This document shows positions 10,246 to 19,739 of a DNA stretch of 64,000 nt, one piece after another; the first letter of the stretch is position 1, and each line of letters begins with the position of its first letter. The notes under the pieces are model-generated. The model did not search any database. It saw only the letters and a program-made list of their open reading frames with translations, and was not told the DNA's origin. A program made the position numbers and the translations under genes. The stretch spans positions 20,065,701 through 20,129,700 of the forward strand of contig CM043791.1 in the NCBI GenBank assembly GCA_023974075.1, in the 5' to 3' direction. The DNA comes from Chaenocephalus aceratus (lineage: Eukaryota; Chordata; Actinopteri; Perciformes; Channichthyidae).

Positions 10246-13041
10246 TTAACAGGTGGAGTCCCGACTCAACAAGGTGCCCAGCACTGCTCGGGCCACGCTT
10301 GGAGCGGAGACGTCCAGCCTGTAAAAGCGGACAAAAGTGAGTGGCGAAGACCAGCTTGCCGCCGCACAGATATCCTGGATGGAAACACCCTTGAACAAAG
10401 CCCAGGATGTAGCCAGGCCCCGAGTCGAGTGAGCCCGCAGACCCAAAGGTGCTTGCAGATTCTGACTCGTATAGGCCAAAGCAATCGCCTCCACGATCCA
10501 GTGGGATAGTCGTTGCTTAGTAACAGGCTTACCCTTGTGAGGTTTAGCCCAGGACACGAAGAGTTGGTCATTAAGACGAAGCTCTTTTGATCTGTCCATA
10601 TATGTGTGCAAAGCCCGGACTGGACACAATAAATCCTCCTGCTGCTCCCCGGAGGAAACCAGCTGCGGAGGAAATGCCTCAATGTCAATCGGGGTACACG
10701 AACCAACCACCTTTGGTGTAAAGGCAGGGTTGGGTTTCAACAACACTCTCGTTTGCCCTGGGGCGAACTGAGTGCATGAGGGATGTACAGACAGTGCATG
10801 GATATCACTGACCCGTTTAGCGGATGCCAGGGCCAGTAACAGAACTGTCTTGAGTGACAGATGTTTCATGTCAGCTCCCTCCAGGGGTTCAAATGGGGTC
10901 ATTTTGAGCCCATTTAAAACCACTGCCAGGTCCCATAAGGGCACCAGCGACCTGGAGACAGGGAGGAGCCTGCGCGCTCCCTTCATAAAACGGCAAACCA
11001 AAGGATGTTGGCTAGCCGTCTTACCCTCAAAGCCCACATGGCATGCAGCAATAGCAGCCAGGTACACCTTGATCGTGGAAAAAGCTCTGTGTTTATCGAT
11101 CAAGTCCTGTAGGAATGATAAAATCACCCCGACAGGACATTGAAAAGAGATGTGTCCTTCTTGAAGGCACCACTCCTCAAACACCCTCCACTTACAGTCG
11201 TAAAGAGACCTGGTGGAGGAAGCTCTCGCACTCTGAATAGTGTTTATCACCTTCTGAGGGAGTCCCACTGTATTCAGATTGTACCACTCACGGGTCAGGC
11301 CCATAGTGCCCCGTGCTCTGGGCGTGGGTGAAGGATCGCCCTCCCCGCCTGAGACATTCTGTCCCTGCGTGGTGGGGGCTGCCACGGCTGCCCGCACAAC
11401 AGCTGATATATCACCGCCAGCCCGTATATTGCGGGCTAGGGTGGAAACATCAGAGTACGTGTGTGGCGTTGCTCTTTCACTCTGGCCGGAGTTAAGGGGA
11501 ACAGAACCAGGGGTGGGAACGTGTACAGAGGACCCGGAGGTCAATCGTGTACGAGTGCGTCCCCGCCTAACGGTGCGTTTAAATCGTGCATTAAAGAGAA
11601 CAGCTGTCATTGAGCATTTTCTCCCCTTGCGAACAGATTTAACGCGGCTCCGCCGTAACGCACCCACAGCGGACTCTCGATCCTTGGATGAGGAGTCCAG
11701 TCTGCATAGAGTGGTGCACCTTTTGACAGTAATTCTGTCCCTAGGTGCATAACACCCGGTACTCGTGTCGTTCTCAGAGAGAGGAGACGTCTGCCGCTCT
11801 GAGGGATCAGTTTGTGTGCCAGTGGTGACTGGAGACAACGTAAACTCCCCTGGCGGTTCATCCACGATATCGTGTTGTCTATCCTCACGGGGACATGAAG
11901 TCCTCTGAGAGAAGGCAGGAAGCATTTTTGGGTGGGGAACACCGCTAAAAGCTCCGGGTAATTTACGCGTGCCCGCTGGAAGTCTCTGTTCTAGAGACCT
12001 CTCACCGGGCGACCCTCGTAAGTCCCCTGTCAGCCCGTCTGACCTGCGTCCGTGGTGACCACCTTCCGTGAAAGGACTGCACCCGTAGGCGCGTCCCGCA
12101 CTGGAAAAGTCGGGTGTAGTGCCACTACGCATTTCATAATCACCAAAACTCTCCGTAAGCCGTGGCGTTCGGGGTTTAGTTTTATTATGAGGCCCATGTT
12201 GAGCGGGTGCTTTACGAGGACATTCTCCTCCGTAATCTGACTCCGCTCGGTGGGCTTTATAGATAAAACCCTTCTTTCTGGGAGAGAGAGAACTCTTCTC
12301 TCCAGAATGTGGGTTGACTCTCACTGGGTTTGTGAAAACAGATAAATTATAACTGTTTTGAGAAGCCCAGGCAGACATCGTGAGTATCTCCTGCTGTATG
12401 CTCCTTAGAGCCAGCTGAGATGTCACTCTTATGGCTCCGACCGGCACTGCGCATGTGCGTGACGGAGGTGCCTTTTCAGCTCCAGCCGGTACTGCGCATG
12501 TGTGTGCCGGTGGTGCCCTCACGGCTCCAGTCGGCACTGCGCCTGCGCGTGCCGGTGGTGCCCTTAAAGCCCTGGCCGGCACTGCGCATGTGTGTGGCGG
12601 TGGCTTCACGGACCCGTCAATAATCCGTCCTTTGAGAGATGCCGTAGCTGTTCTTGAAAGGGGAAGGATTGACGGGCCGTTCTTTACAGCTCTAGCCGGC
12701 ACTGCGTACGCACGTGGCGGTAGTGCCCTTAAAGCCCCAACCGGCACTGCGCATGCGCGTGGCGGTGGTGCCTTCACAGACCCGTTTATTATCCGCCTTT
12801 TGAGAGAGGCCGTAGCTGCTCTCAAAAGGGGATTTATGGTTAACGGACTGTTTATTGTCTTTCTTTTCATTTTTTCAGACTGCGCCCTTGGCCGGAGCCT
12901 GGATGCGTCAGCGGAAAATGGTTTATTCAGACAATAACGATGTGACATGTGTCTTGTGCGGACTTGAGGATGGCGTTGAGGCATCTCTCGAGGCGGCGGG
13001 GACACATTTAGAGCCGGGGAAGGAACTTCCAGCTCTGTCAC
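10246..13041 (-). CDS. DIRS tyrosine recombinase (C-terminal third real)
   Basis: The open frame is 931 codons, but only about the last 350 residues (from TREWYNLNTVGLPQ) match a family. That part is a phage-integrase-type tyrosine recombinase, with an SARASSTRSLYDCKWRVFEEW core-binding opening and a catalytic Arg in LASAKRVSD. A catalytic HxxR follows in RAHSTRGLATSW, then the nucleophile Tyr in VRFYRLD. It would integrate the circular DNA intermediate of a DIRS element. Residues 1 to about 580 are a non-homologous reading of the RNase H region and of GC-rich repeats. The long frame is thus partly accidental. The recombinase domain itself has no stops. Confidence 0.8.
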   Translation of the reverse strand: MTELEVPSPALNVSPPPREMPQRHPQVRTRHMSHRYCLNKPFSADASRLRPRAQSEKMKRKTINSPLTINPLLRAATASLKRRIINGSVKAPPPRACAVPVGALRALPPRAYAVPARAVKNGPSILPLSRTATASLKGRIIDGSVKPPPHTCAVPARALRAPPARAGAVPTGAVRAPPAHTCAVPAGAEKAPPSRTCAVPVGAIRVTSQLALRSIQQEILTMSAWASQNSYNLSVFTNPVRVNPHSGEKSSLSPRKKGFIYKAHRAESDYGGECPRKAPAQHGPHNKTKPRTPRLTESFGDYEMRSGTTPDFSSAGRAYGCSPFTEGGHHGRRSDGLTGDLRGSPGERSLEQRLPAGTRKLPGAFSGVPHPKMLPAFSQRTSCPREDRQHDIVDEPPGEFTLSPVTTGTQTDPSERQTSPLSENDTSTGCYAPRDRITVKRCTTLCRLDSSSKDRESAVGALRRSRVKSVRKGRKCSMTAVLFNARFKRTVRRGRTRTRLTSGSSVHVPTPGSVPLNSGQSERATPHTYSDVSTLARNIRAGGDISAVVRAAVAAPTTQGQNVSGGEGDPSPTPRARGTMGLTREWYNLNTVGLPQKVINTIQSARASSTRSLYDCKWRVFEEWCLQEGHISFQCPVGVILSFLQDLIDKHRAFSTIKVYLAAIAACHVGFEGKTASQHPLVCRFMKGARRLLPVSRSLVPLWDLAVVLNGLKMTPFEPLEGADMKHLSLKTVLLLALASAKRVSDIHALSVHPSCTQFAPGQTRVLLKPNPAFTPKVVGSCTPIDIEAFPPQLVSSGEQQEDLLCPVRALHTYMDRSKELRLNDQLFVSWAKPHKGKPVTKQRLSHWIVEAIALAYTSQNLQAPLGLRAHSTRGLATSWALFKGVSIQDICAAASWSSPLTFVRFYRLDVSAPSVARAVLGTLLSRDSTC
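11300..12255 (-). pseudogene. DIRS RNase H / connection domain, decayed
   Basis: In a different minus frame from the recombinase ORF, the DIRS RNase H domain is readable. It opens with LSRKVVTTDAGQTG (catalytic Asp). It continues with LPSLRGLHVPVRIDN (second Asp), MNRQGSLRCL and LLSLRTTRVPGVMHLGTELLS, and ends near FARGENAQ. A trailing segment (LFSLMHDLNAPLGGDALVHD) leads toward the recombinase. Stops occur at four or more expected Trp codons, plus at least one frameshift. The upstream palm with its YLDD-like motif is not found. Confidence 0.78.
12429..12830. repeat. GC-rich tandem repeat replacing the DIRS RT region
   Basis: About six units of roughly 45 bp share a core ggcactgcgcatg-gcgtg-cggtggtgcc. 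They fall in two clusters, each followed by a longer shared motif (atccg-cctttgagaga-gccgtagctg-tct). The block lies between gag and RNase H, where a DIRS reverse transcriptase would be. The unit core tgcgcatgcgc (perfect at 12748-12758) matches the NRF1 consensus. Read on the minus strand it gives a repetitive Ala/Pro-rich peptide of no recognised type. Confidence 0.75.
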
Positions 13042-13062
13042 GGAGGGGAGAAGGAGAGGCTG

Positions 13063-14922
13063 TCAGGCCGCTCGCTTCTTCTTCCTCGCCTGCTGGCCGA
13101 AATTCTGGTTCGGCTGTGCCTGGGCTACAGCCGGAGATTTTCTAGACCAACTCGCCCTCGTCTCCTGCCTGGGCTGGGGACTCGGGGCGGGCTGCGCCCT
13201 CTGCTGTCCCGGTACTTTGAACCCAGCAGAGCGCGGTGCAGCGTGGGCGAAGGGCCGCCGTTGCAAAAGCCGCGGCTGGACCCTTCGAGGGAGACAAAGG
13301 TGGAGAGCCTCGTCTTCTTTCTTTTTCGACTCGCACTTCCTTTGCATGGAAGCAAGAGCGGAGCCGAAAATCCCCTCGGGAACGATGGGCATGTCAAGCA
13401 CATCTTCCTTTTCCCGGTCTGGGAGGTTGGTGAGGTTGAGCCATCTAGCTCTTTCCTGCACCACCATGATCCCCATGACCTTGCCCGTGGCCTGGACGGC
13501 GCAGCGTTGGACACGGAGACAAATGTCTGTGACCGCGGCTATCTCGTCCAGAGTGGCCGGTCCAGGATTGCTCGACATATCCTCACAGAGCTCCGCTTGG
13601 TATGCGGTTAGCATCGAGGAAACGTTCAGAGCCCTGGCGGACAACGCTGCGGCTCTGTAGGACCGTTCAGTCATGGTAGACTGGAATCGGTCCGTTTTTG
13701 CTGGCAGCGTGGGGTTCCTGCTTGGCGGCTGGCCCATCCTCGGTAGGAGGTGGGCTGCCACCAGCGGTTCCATAGGTGGTATGTGAAGCAGGCCGAGCCT
13801 CTCCATACCGTCACAGTCAAGGGAGGAGGCACCCTGGATTGAGGCCTTGTTGCTAAAGGGCCGGTCTCTCCACGAGACCGACACCTCATCCAACATCTCC
13901 GGGAAGACCGGGAGGAGTTGCCTCTTTGCCCTCGTTGTTTGGGAAAAAAGTTTTCCCTCGTAACGGGACCTGGAGGTCTCCTTGGCCACTTCGGGCCATG
14001 GGATGTCTAGTTTGGCCGCAGCGCGCTGACACACGGCTTGTAGGTCCATACTGAGACAGGGCGAAGCTGGTGTGCTGTCGCCCGGGGGAGCAGCCATCGC
14101 TCCCGGCTTTGCAGCCTGAGTCGATGACATGAAGATGTCGTCTTCCTGCTCATCCGAGTCAGACAGGAGGAACTCAGAGGTGTACTCTTCGTCCTCCATG
14201 CAGTCTAACTCCAGGACATCTTCCGCGGGTGAAACCGTGGTGAGGTTCAGTCGGGAGCCCCAGCTTGGTATAGCGTGGGGCCCCGTTCCCGCGTTCTTTG
14301 CCGCCACCGGATCTCGGCCTGATATGGCGCGGGATTCCGGTTCTGCGGGTGCCGCTGTTGGTGAGCCCCAGACCGCAGTGAGGGGCTCCATCTCTGCGGC
14401 AGACGTCCCCGTGTCTTGATTGCCGGTCGGCGGATCAGTGGACATGAGGGGGTCCCGTCCCGACAGGTTAACTTGTTGCGCTAACCTTCGGTGGAGGCTC
14501 TTCACGGTGAGGCGGGCACAATGTCCGCACGAGCCGGGGTTGTCAATGGCCTCCTGGGCGTGTTCCAGCCCGAGGCAGGACGAACAGATCTGGTGTGAGT
14601 CTGTGCCTGACACTTTCAACCCGCAACCGCAGCGCCGAGCCTCCGAGATCCTGACTCCTCTGGTGTGAGGGGGAGAGGCATCCATCTCGTTCGCCGTAAG
14701 GCGTGGAGAGGGTCCGCTCATGACAGGTACGTTCGAGAAAAAAATGTTTACCGATCTGTCTTTAATCCAGGGGAAAAAGGACAGCGTGGGTCTTTTTCTC
14801 TCAAGGATATTACCTGGTATGGTAATATTCCTGTAATCCTTTTCTCCTCCGTGGAAGAGAGAAGAAAAAAGTGTCCTTGCTACCGTGGTGTCGGTAGTGA
14901 GGGAAAAAACACAAGTTAGCAA
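13063..14922 (-). CDS. DIRS gag-like protein
   Basis: The open frame is 619 codons. A better start is the internal Met at 14721 (MSGPSPRLTANEMDASPPH), giving 552 residues, because the first 67 residues are low in similarity and lie in presumed leader. A cysteine cluster follows (CGCGLK, CSSCLGLEHAQEA, CGHC), typical of fish DIRS gag. Next come an acidic region (DEEYTSEFLLSDSDEQEDD), a helical core near TERSYRAAALSARALNVSS and a basic C-terminus ending KKKRAA. It would package element RNA. It ends 22 bp before the first Met of the recombinase frame. No stops interrupt it, which contrasts with the decayed RNase H. Confidence 0.75.
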   Translation of the reverse strand: MLTCVFSLTTDTTVARTLFSSLFHGGEKDYRNITIPGNILERKRPTLSFFPWIKDRSVNIFFSNVPVMSGPSPRLTANEMDASPPHTRGVRISEARRCGCGLKVSGTDSHQICSSCLGLEHAQEAIDNPGSCGHCARLTVKSLHRRLAQQVNLSGRDPLMSTDPPTGNQDTGTSAAEMEPLTAVWGSPTAAPAEPESRAISGRDPVAAKNAGTGPHAIPSWGSRLNLTTVSPAEDVLELDCMEDEEYTSEFLLSDSDEQEDDIFMSSTQAAKPGAMAAPPGDSTPASPCLSMDLQAVCQRAAAKLDIPWPEVAKETSRSRYEGKLFSQTTRAKRQLLPVFPEMLDEVSVSWRDRPFSNKASIQGASSLDCDGMERLGLLHIPPMEPLVAAHLLPRMGQPPSRNPTLPAKTDRFQSTMTERSYRAAALSARALNVSSMLTAYQAELCEDMSSNPGPATLDEIAAVTDICLRVQRCAVQATGKVMGIMVVQERARWLNLTNLPDREKEDVLDMPIVPEGIFGSALASMQRKCESKKKEDEALHLCLPRRVQPRLLQRRPFAHAAPRSAGFKVPGQQRAQPAPSPQPRQETRASWSRKSPAVAQAQPNQNFGQQARKKKRAA

Positions 14923-15102
14923 CTGGTGTGTTGCTAACTTGAAGTCAAAACCTTACCTTACTCCAGAGGAAGAACGGCGAAGTTGACTATAATATTCTTC
15001 TGTGAGAGAATCGGGTAGCCGGCTAACGCCCGTCGACCGAAAATTAGTTGGGTTCAGTCTGTGGACTGTTAAGCTAGCCCGGCTACCGTTCGAGATGTGC
15101 TC

Positions 15103-15518
15103 TGAAGCGAGAAGAGGTGTTTGAATGACGCATGCGTCGTGGCGCAGGCTACTTATAGGGGGTGATTTCCCCTGACGTTGACGTCAAGAATCACCGGCCA
15201 ATCAGGATTGGCGTAATGAGATTGATGCTTCTGTTTGCTCCGCGATGAGGCGCATCCCATAGTGAGACATCGAACGGAGTGTTATGAATGAGAACTACAT
15301 TTATCTTTAATCCCATGTAATTGTAGAATGAACACAGTCTTCATTTGAAGATGTATAAGTCAGGAGTCTTGAGTAGTCAACATTACCTAAAGTCATTTTA
15401 CACATTTGTAAATATTATTTTCCACTTGTTACCATTGTGAGTCTATTTTTATGCAGCTCTGCGTGATTTTGTGGCTACAATTCAGGCTAATACATATATA
15501 TTATATATATATAATATA
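15103..15518. repeat. DIRS inverted terminal repeat, right arm
   Basis: This is the reverse complement of the left arm. It carries the gacgcatgcgtc palindrome, the CRE octamer at 15179-15186, the gatgaggcgcatcccatagtg block, and an AT-rich outer tip (atacatatatattatatat). On the minus strand it precedes gag, so it would hold the 5' promoter. 14923-15102, between arm and gag, is leader sequence with no other feature. Confidence 0.85.
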
Positions 15519-16254
15519 ATAAAAGTACAAGTACTCGGATCTTGTAGTGAAATGATAAGTACACAGATCTTGTACTTGAGTAAAACTAGAAGTACCAGAG
15601 TGTAGGAATACTCTGTTACAGTAAAAGTCCTGCATTCAAAATGTTCCTCAAGTGAAAGTAGAAAAGTATTCTCATGAAAATATAGTGAAAGTAGCGACAG
15701 TAAAAGTAGTCGCAGATTGGTCCATTTCAGAATAATATATATGATGTGTTTTATAATGATTGATCATGAAAGTGTTCTCAAAGCTGGTGAAGGTGCAGCT
15801 AGTCTGAAGTACTTTGTAGACTGCAGGGTAGCTGGTGAATTTACTCCAGGTGGAACTAAAGTCTGATTCAACACTTGGTTAGATTTCACATCATTCATCC
15901 AGATCTGTGAAGTAACTAAAAGGTATTAAATACATGTAGTGGAGGAAAAGTACACCATGTACCTCTGACTTATGTTCACTGCCAACCTAAAAGTACCTCA
16001 ACAATTAATCAATAATGTATTGAAAAGTTATTTGGCTGATTGTTTTATATTGGCTCAGCCAGGTTATATGGGAGGCCCAGTCTACATACAGATCACTTAG
16101 TTTTCTTTTCTTTAATTTTTCATCCTCGTGTAGAATGCTATCACGAAACACACATTTGGTTATTTATAGCATAAAGAACACCTGATTTAATGTGAGGTAG
16201 GGAAATAATCATTTGAGTATGTGTATATAAATATGTAATTTACAACAGCTGTAA
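15519..16254. other. hAT interior, noncoding
   Basis: This belongs to the hAT at 8514-16337. It contains 'aaaagtacaagtact...acttgagtaaaac' and similar phrases common in fish non-autonomous DNA elements. It has no coding frame of note and is AT-rich throughout. Confidence 0.5.
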
Positions 16255-16538
16255 GATGCTTGAAAAGCTGGAAAATGCACCTTGAAAATGCTTGAAAAGT
16301 GCTTGAATTTGACTTTTGAAAAGGTGTAAGAACCCTGTGATTGGTCAGCAGGCGGTGCTTTCACTGAGTTGAGCTCTTAGCCTGCAACCTAACCTGGTCC
16401 CGACCAGGTTAGCCGCTAAGCATAAGTTACCATGGAGATCTAGCCCGCAAAGAAGAGAACCAGCTTCGTAGGACCGGAAAGCCGGAGTTTCCCCTGAATT
16501 TAGCCGCTAAGAGAAAATCCTGCTTCGTAGTATACCCC

Positions 16539-17460
16539 CCAGAACAGACAAGAGTCAATGGGTAACATGACTGATTTAGGGACTGCAGATACAGGGCCAA
16601 GGCAAGTGAGACATCACTGCTTTCCATCCAGCATGTTTGGCCAGCAAAAGAGATCATTTCAACCGCAAACAGCAAGAGATGAGGGATTATTATTTCCTCC
16701 TTCCATCCCTTTTTTCTGTTTAATCTGATTACTAACAACTTCTAATAATTTGACATAGTTTATGATTTATTGGAAAATGAAGTGTTTTTAAATAATAAAC
16801 CCGTTTCTGATTCTGATTCTTTGATTTCTTTTTGACATATGGGTGTTGAGAGATGTATCATATCTCTTAATGTTGCTCTCAAAGTGCACAAGATTGATGC
16901 TTTTAACTTCAGTATTTAAAAAAAATCTTCCTGGGGGACCCCAGAGGAGGTGAGTTCCCCCCAAAATAGCACTTTATCTCTGCTTATGTAACTCCGGTGT
17001 AGTGTCCCCTCGGCAACAGATCACTCAGACCTGGTGATTACTTTCCTGCATTTCAATGGACAGCATATAAAAAGGACACGTGAGCTGCATTGCTTAAGAG
17101 ATCCTCTCATGCTATCTCTTTTAAAAAAGAAGTGTCCAGTCAACAACAAAACATCAGTGATCGTATAGTGGTAGTATCTTTTTCACAAGCAATGTGAAAC
17201 ATTAAACTTATACAAACTAGTGTACAAAACTCACATACCTGCGTTGATCTCCTGGAGTGTCTCTACTCTTTCTTCTCCACATCTCTTGTCCACCATCAGA
17301 GATTGCAAACATTTCAGAAACAGCTAGAGGTAGGGGACAAACAACTTGTTCGCTGGGCATGTCAACAACCTCCTGCTTTGATCAAGACTTTAGGGAGCCT
17401 TGCAGCCCCTCTAGCAAAGGGACTGGAAAGCAAGCTTTGAAAATGCAGTACCATCTACAT
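16539..17460. other. Interior of the CAGGGGCGTCGCC hAT, no confident gene
   Basis: No convincing ORF is present. 17046-17090 and 17187-17247 are repeated in diverged form at 18977-19014 and 18921-18973: the motifs ctgcatttcaatggacagc, acacgtgagctg and gtacaaaactcacatacctg. The two blocks occur in swapped order. Direct repeats of this kind point to an internal rearrangement of the element. Confidence 0.4.
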
Positions 17461-17995
17461 CAGGGGTACTCAAATACAAATCTTAAAGGTCCAAAATAAA
17501 TGTTTCAATAAGACAAAGGTCCGTTTATTACTTTTAAACAATTGCAACAAGATTCTTAACACGAGGTTGCAAAAACAAAAATAATCTGTATGCAGCAGTT
17601 TTCATTGTTATTGTGTCTGTGCTTGACCCCTCAGAGTCGCAGTGTAAGAGCTGCACAGTTATGAATAAAGGCAGCTGCACTCTTTTTCATTCAGCATTCC
17701 CATTATTGCTCTATAAATGTCTTGCCCCCTTGAGTGTCCACTGAGGTTCGTCAGGCCCAACACATCTTCAACAAACTCCCCCTTTGCCTCATCATAACAA
17801 CTCACAAACACCAGCAACTGAGCATTGTCAGTGGTGTCAGTGGACTCACCCACAGCTAAGGAAATGCAGTGTGCATTTTTTATTCCATCACAAAGCTGAT
17901 TAATCAAATCACCAGCCAGTATGTATGTTCTTCTGGTTGCTGTGGAATCTGAGAGGGGGATTTGCTTGATCTGACCTGTTATTTTCTCTTTGTGT
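17461..17995 (-). pseudogene. Charlie-like hAT fragment with transposase N-terminal catalytic region
   Basis: A hAT-type terminus (caggggtactcaaatac) begins at 17461. The minus strand encodes part of a transposase: ITGQIKQIPLSDSTATRRT, AGDLINQLCDGIKNAHCIS, LAVGESTDTTDNAQLLVF and EFVEDVLGLTNLSGHSRG. The family signature is DESTD; here the first catalytic Asp is Gly (GESTD). Sequence stops resembling transposase at the terminal side. The other end of this element is not found. The protein is similar in style to GTF2IRD2/ZMYM-related hAT transposases. It is inactive. Confidence 0.7.
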
Positions 17996-18029
17996 TTGCC
18001 TTCAACCTGGTCTCCATCACTTCAGTCAT

Positions 18030-18487
18030 GCATTCTTTATACTTCAGTTATTATCCAGTGGAATGTCCTTACCTACTGGCCTAGTTCAATCAAAGTGGTT
18101 ACTTTTTTTGGCTGGGCAGTGAAGTTTTACACACCGTCTTATTTGACTTCCTCAGGACTTAAAACAGTTTTTTGGGGGCAGACCCCCTCAAAGAAAAAAA
18201 TATATTTACACACGTAAGGTCATCATCTTAATAGTTGTGTATGCTCATCCGTGAGCAGAGCATCAAGTTGACGTGTATTGCAGCTGAATGCGGCGATTAC
18301 CATCTTGTTCAGCAAAACGCCTCACAAACGTATTAAGATCAACAGCTTCAGTGCGTTTTGATTCAATGCTGAGTGCCAATCATATGTCCACGCTCGCGCC
18401 AGGACCGGGGGAGGGGTTACATGACGTGCATCTTGTGCTGCATTCACTTGCACATTAGAAACTTTCTCTCATAAATGTCCGATGAGC
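18030..18487 (-). mobile_element. Fragment of the 2757-type hAT, inverted
   Basis: The reverse complement of this stretch aligns with about 2845-3430. The match covers the transposase tail (KRTEAVDLNTFVRRFAEQ), the ggggtctgcccccaaaaaac block and the agtaaccactttgatt block. Neither terminus is present. It lacks one segment before the tail relative to the first copy. Confidence 0.75.
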
Positions 18488-18639
18488 GCTGTTTGCAGTC
18501 TATGGACTACATAGCGGATCATTTTGACTCGTTGCGTTGTGGCGATGTCTCACAGATAATACATATGAAAAGTATAATTTGCTCAGAGTCCAGAGACAGT
18601 TGTGGTTCGGTCCGGATCCGGACCGGAGTCCGTACTTTG

Positions 18640-18926
18640 AGGATGCCTGATCTACATGCTGTCATGTTCCAGACACTGCTCTCAACCACTCAGGGCCTGC
18701 ACAAATACCTGCAGAAAGAAACAATTGACTTGGTGCAGGCAGTAGATTACAAAACAGCAGTTGAGAACACACTGAAAAGTTACCGAAGTAACGAGAAAGC
18801 ACATGAGGTCTATAACAAGACCAAGGCCCTGTGCAATGATCTTGATATTCCCCAAACTGTGACGCAGAGGAAGAAGCGTAGAAACATGGAAGACTTTGTA
18901 GTCGAGGCATCATGTGGAGCAATGTG
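18640..18926 (+). pseudogene. hAT transposase middle fragment (ZMYM1-like)
   Basis: The frame contains HAVMFQTLLSTTQGLHKYL, then KETIDLVQAVDYKTAVENTL, and ends with KKRRNMEDFVVEASCGAM. This matches the middle of ZMYM1-like hAT transposases. The reading frame extends up to 18475 without obvious family similarity. It lies on the opposite strand to the adjacent 18030-18487 fragment, so the two are separate pieces or the product of an inversion. Confidence 0.65.
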
Positions 18927-19736
18927 AAACACTAAACATAAATAAACTGGTGTACAAAACTCACATACCTGCATTTCAATGGACAGCATAAAAGGACACG
19001 TGAGCTGGGTTCTGGTGCTCAGATTAGCTATTGATGATCACGTTGATAAATCATATAAAACAAATAGCCAATCACACAAAAAACATGTTGCTGTGACTGT
19101 GAGCATTAAACAATTAGCATTAAACTAAACAAACACAGCAGTACATTATTGTCCTTCTAAAATAAAAACATACATTTTGTCCACCGAGATAATACAAGCA
19201 CCTTACCCTCAAGAGATCCTCACCTGCTATGAGAATCTCCCACAATCCATTGCCGTAACAAAGCTAATGCAGGCACACGTTTGTGACACCAGATGGCGCA
19301 ATTGTGTATGTGCAGTAGAACATTTGACTGTAGCGCCGCCACTGTGGGCTAAGCCTCGAATGTTTCCAGGTCCAGGCGACGACCCTGGTTGGAACTACCT
19401 TTTGCGATAACTAATAACGTTTCTAGTTACCTATTACCATTCAGTAACGCCGTTATAGTTACTGTGATTTAAATGGGTGCGTTACTGCGTTACATTATGT
19501 GATGGAACTGAACCGAATCTCCCTGCGGATGTAACTTACAGGCGAATACAGCGATGTCCTCTCACAGCACCATGGAAAAGTGAAAGTGACCAGAGAGGAG
19601 TGTTGATTGGTTAACGCGGGGTAACATTTCAGGGTAAGCTAATCAGAGACAGAGTTGGGCGGGTCTTGCCTTATGGGGAAAATACACAGACACAAACACT
19701 TGCTAACACAAACGCATACACGGCAACGCCCACCAC

Positions 19737-19739
<3 letters not shown>

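Larger units (their letters stand above)
9597..15518 (-). mobile_element. DIRS-like tyrosine-recombinase retrotransposon
   Basis: The element runs on the minus strand: gag-like ORF (13063-14922), a GC-rich repeat block, decayed RNase H, then tyrosine recombinase (10246 to about 11300). It is bounded by inverted repeats of about 410 bp (9661-10075 and 15103-15518). An extra terminal piece at the left (9597-9660, 10090-10190) reads through ggggttacgtaagtaacctatag, as in internal complementary regions of DIRS elements. No integrase, protease or LTR is present. The reverse-transcriptase palm is absent. It lies inside the hAT at 8514-16337. Confidence 0.85.
8514..16337 (+). mobile_element. CAGGGTTCG-type hAT carrying the DIRS element
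   Basis: The left end cagggttcgtacgggtgcttg and right end ...aagaaccctg are inverted repeats. Both are followed inward by many copies of the motif tgcttgaaa. TGATTG flanks both sides (8508-8513 and 16338-16343); hAT normally duplicates 8 bp, so two outer bases may have mutated. Own sequence is about 8514-9596 and 15519-16337. It has a zinc-finger exon at 8867-8972. Confidence 0.72.
7679..16538. mobile_element. GGGCCTG-type TIR DNA transposon, interrupted
   Basis: The left end reads gggcctgtactacgaagc. The inverse of the right end reads ggggtatactacgaagc. CCAG flanks both sides (7675-7678 and 16539-16542), a possible 4-bp target duplication. The actacgaagc motif recurs subterminally in both arms. 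Own sequence is about 7679-8513 plus 16338-16538. No transposase is visible. I do not assign a superfamily. Confidence 0.6.
6068..19387 (+). mobile_element. CAGGGGCGTCGCC-type hAT, 13.3 kb including nested elements
   Basis: The termini caggggcgtcgcctgg and ccaggcgacgaccctg are inverted repeats with one mismatch. They are flanked by gttgggac (6060-6067) and gttggaac (19388-19395), an 8-bp duplication differing at one base. Its own sequence comprises about 6068-7678 and parts of 16539-19387; the remainder is later insertions. A spliced transposase start lies at 6365-7633. The distant but matched ends make this the third layer of the nest. Confidence 0.78.

Noticed and set aside
11279..14919. 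Several plus-strand frames of 80-170 codons
   Set aside because: They are antisense shadows of the DIRS gag and recombinase ORFs; compositions mirror the coding strand.
17158..17182. tRNA- or snRNA-like phrase gatcgtatagtggtagtatc
   Set aside because: It resembles an A box but has no B box, no cloverleaf and no terminator in place.
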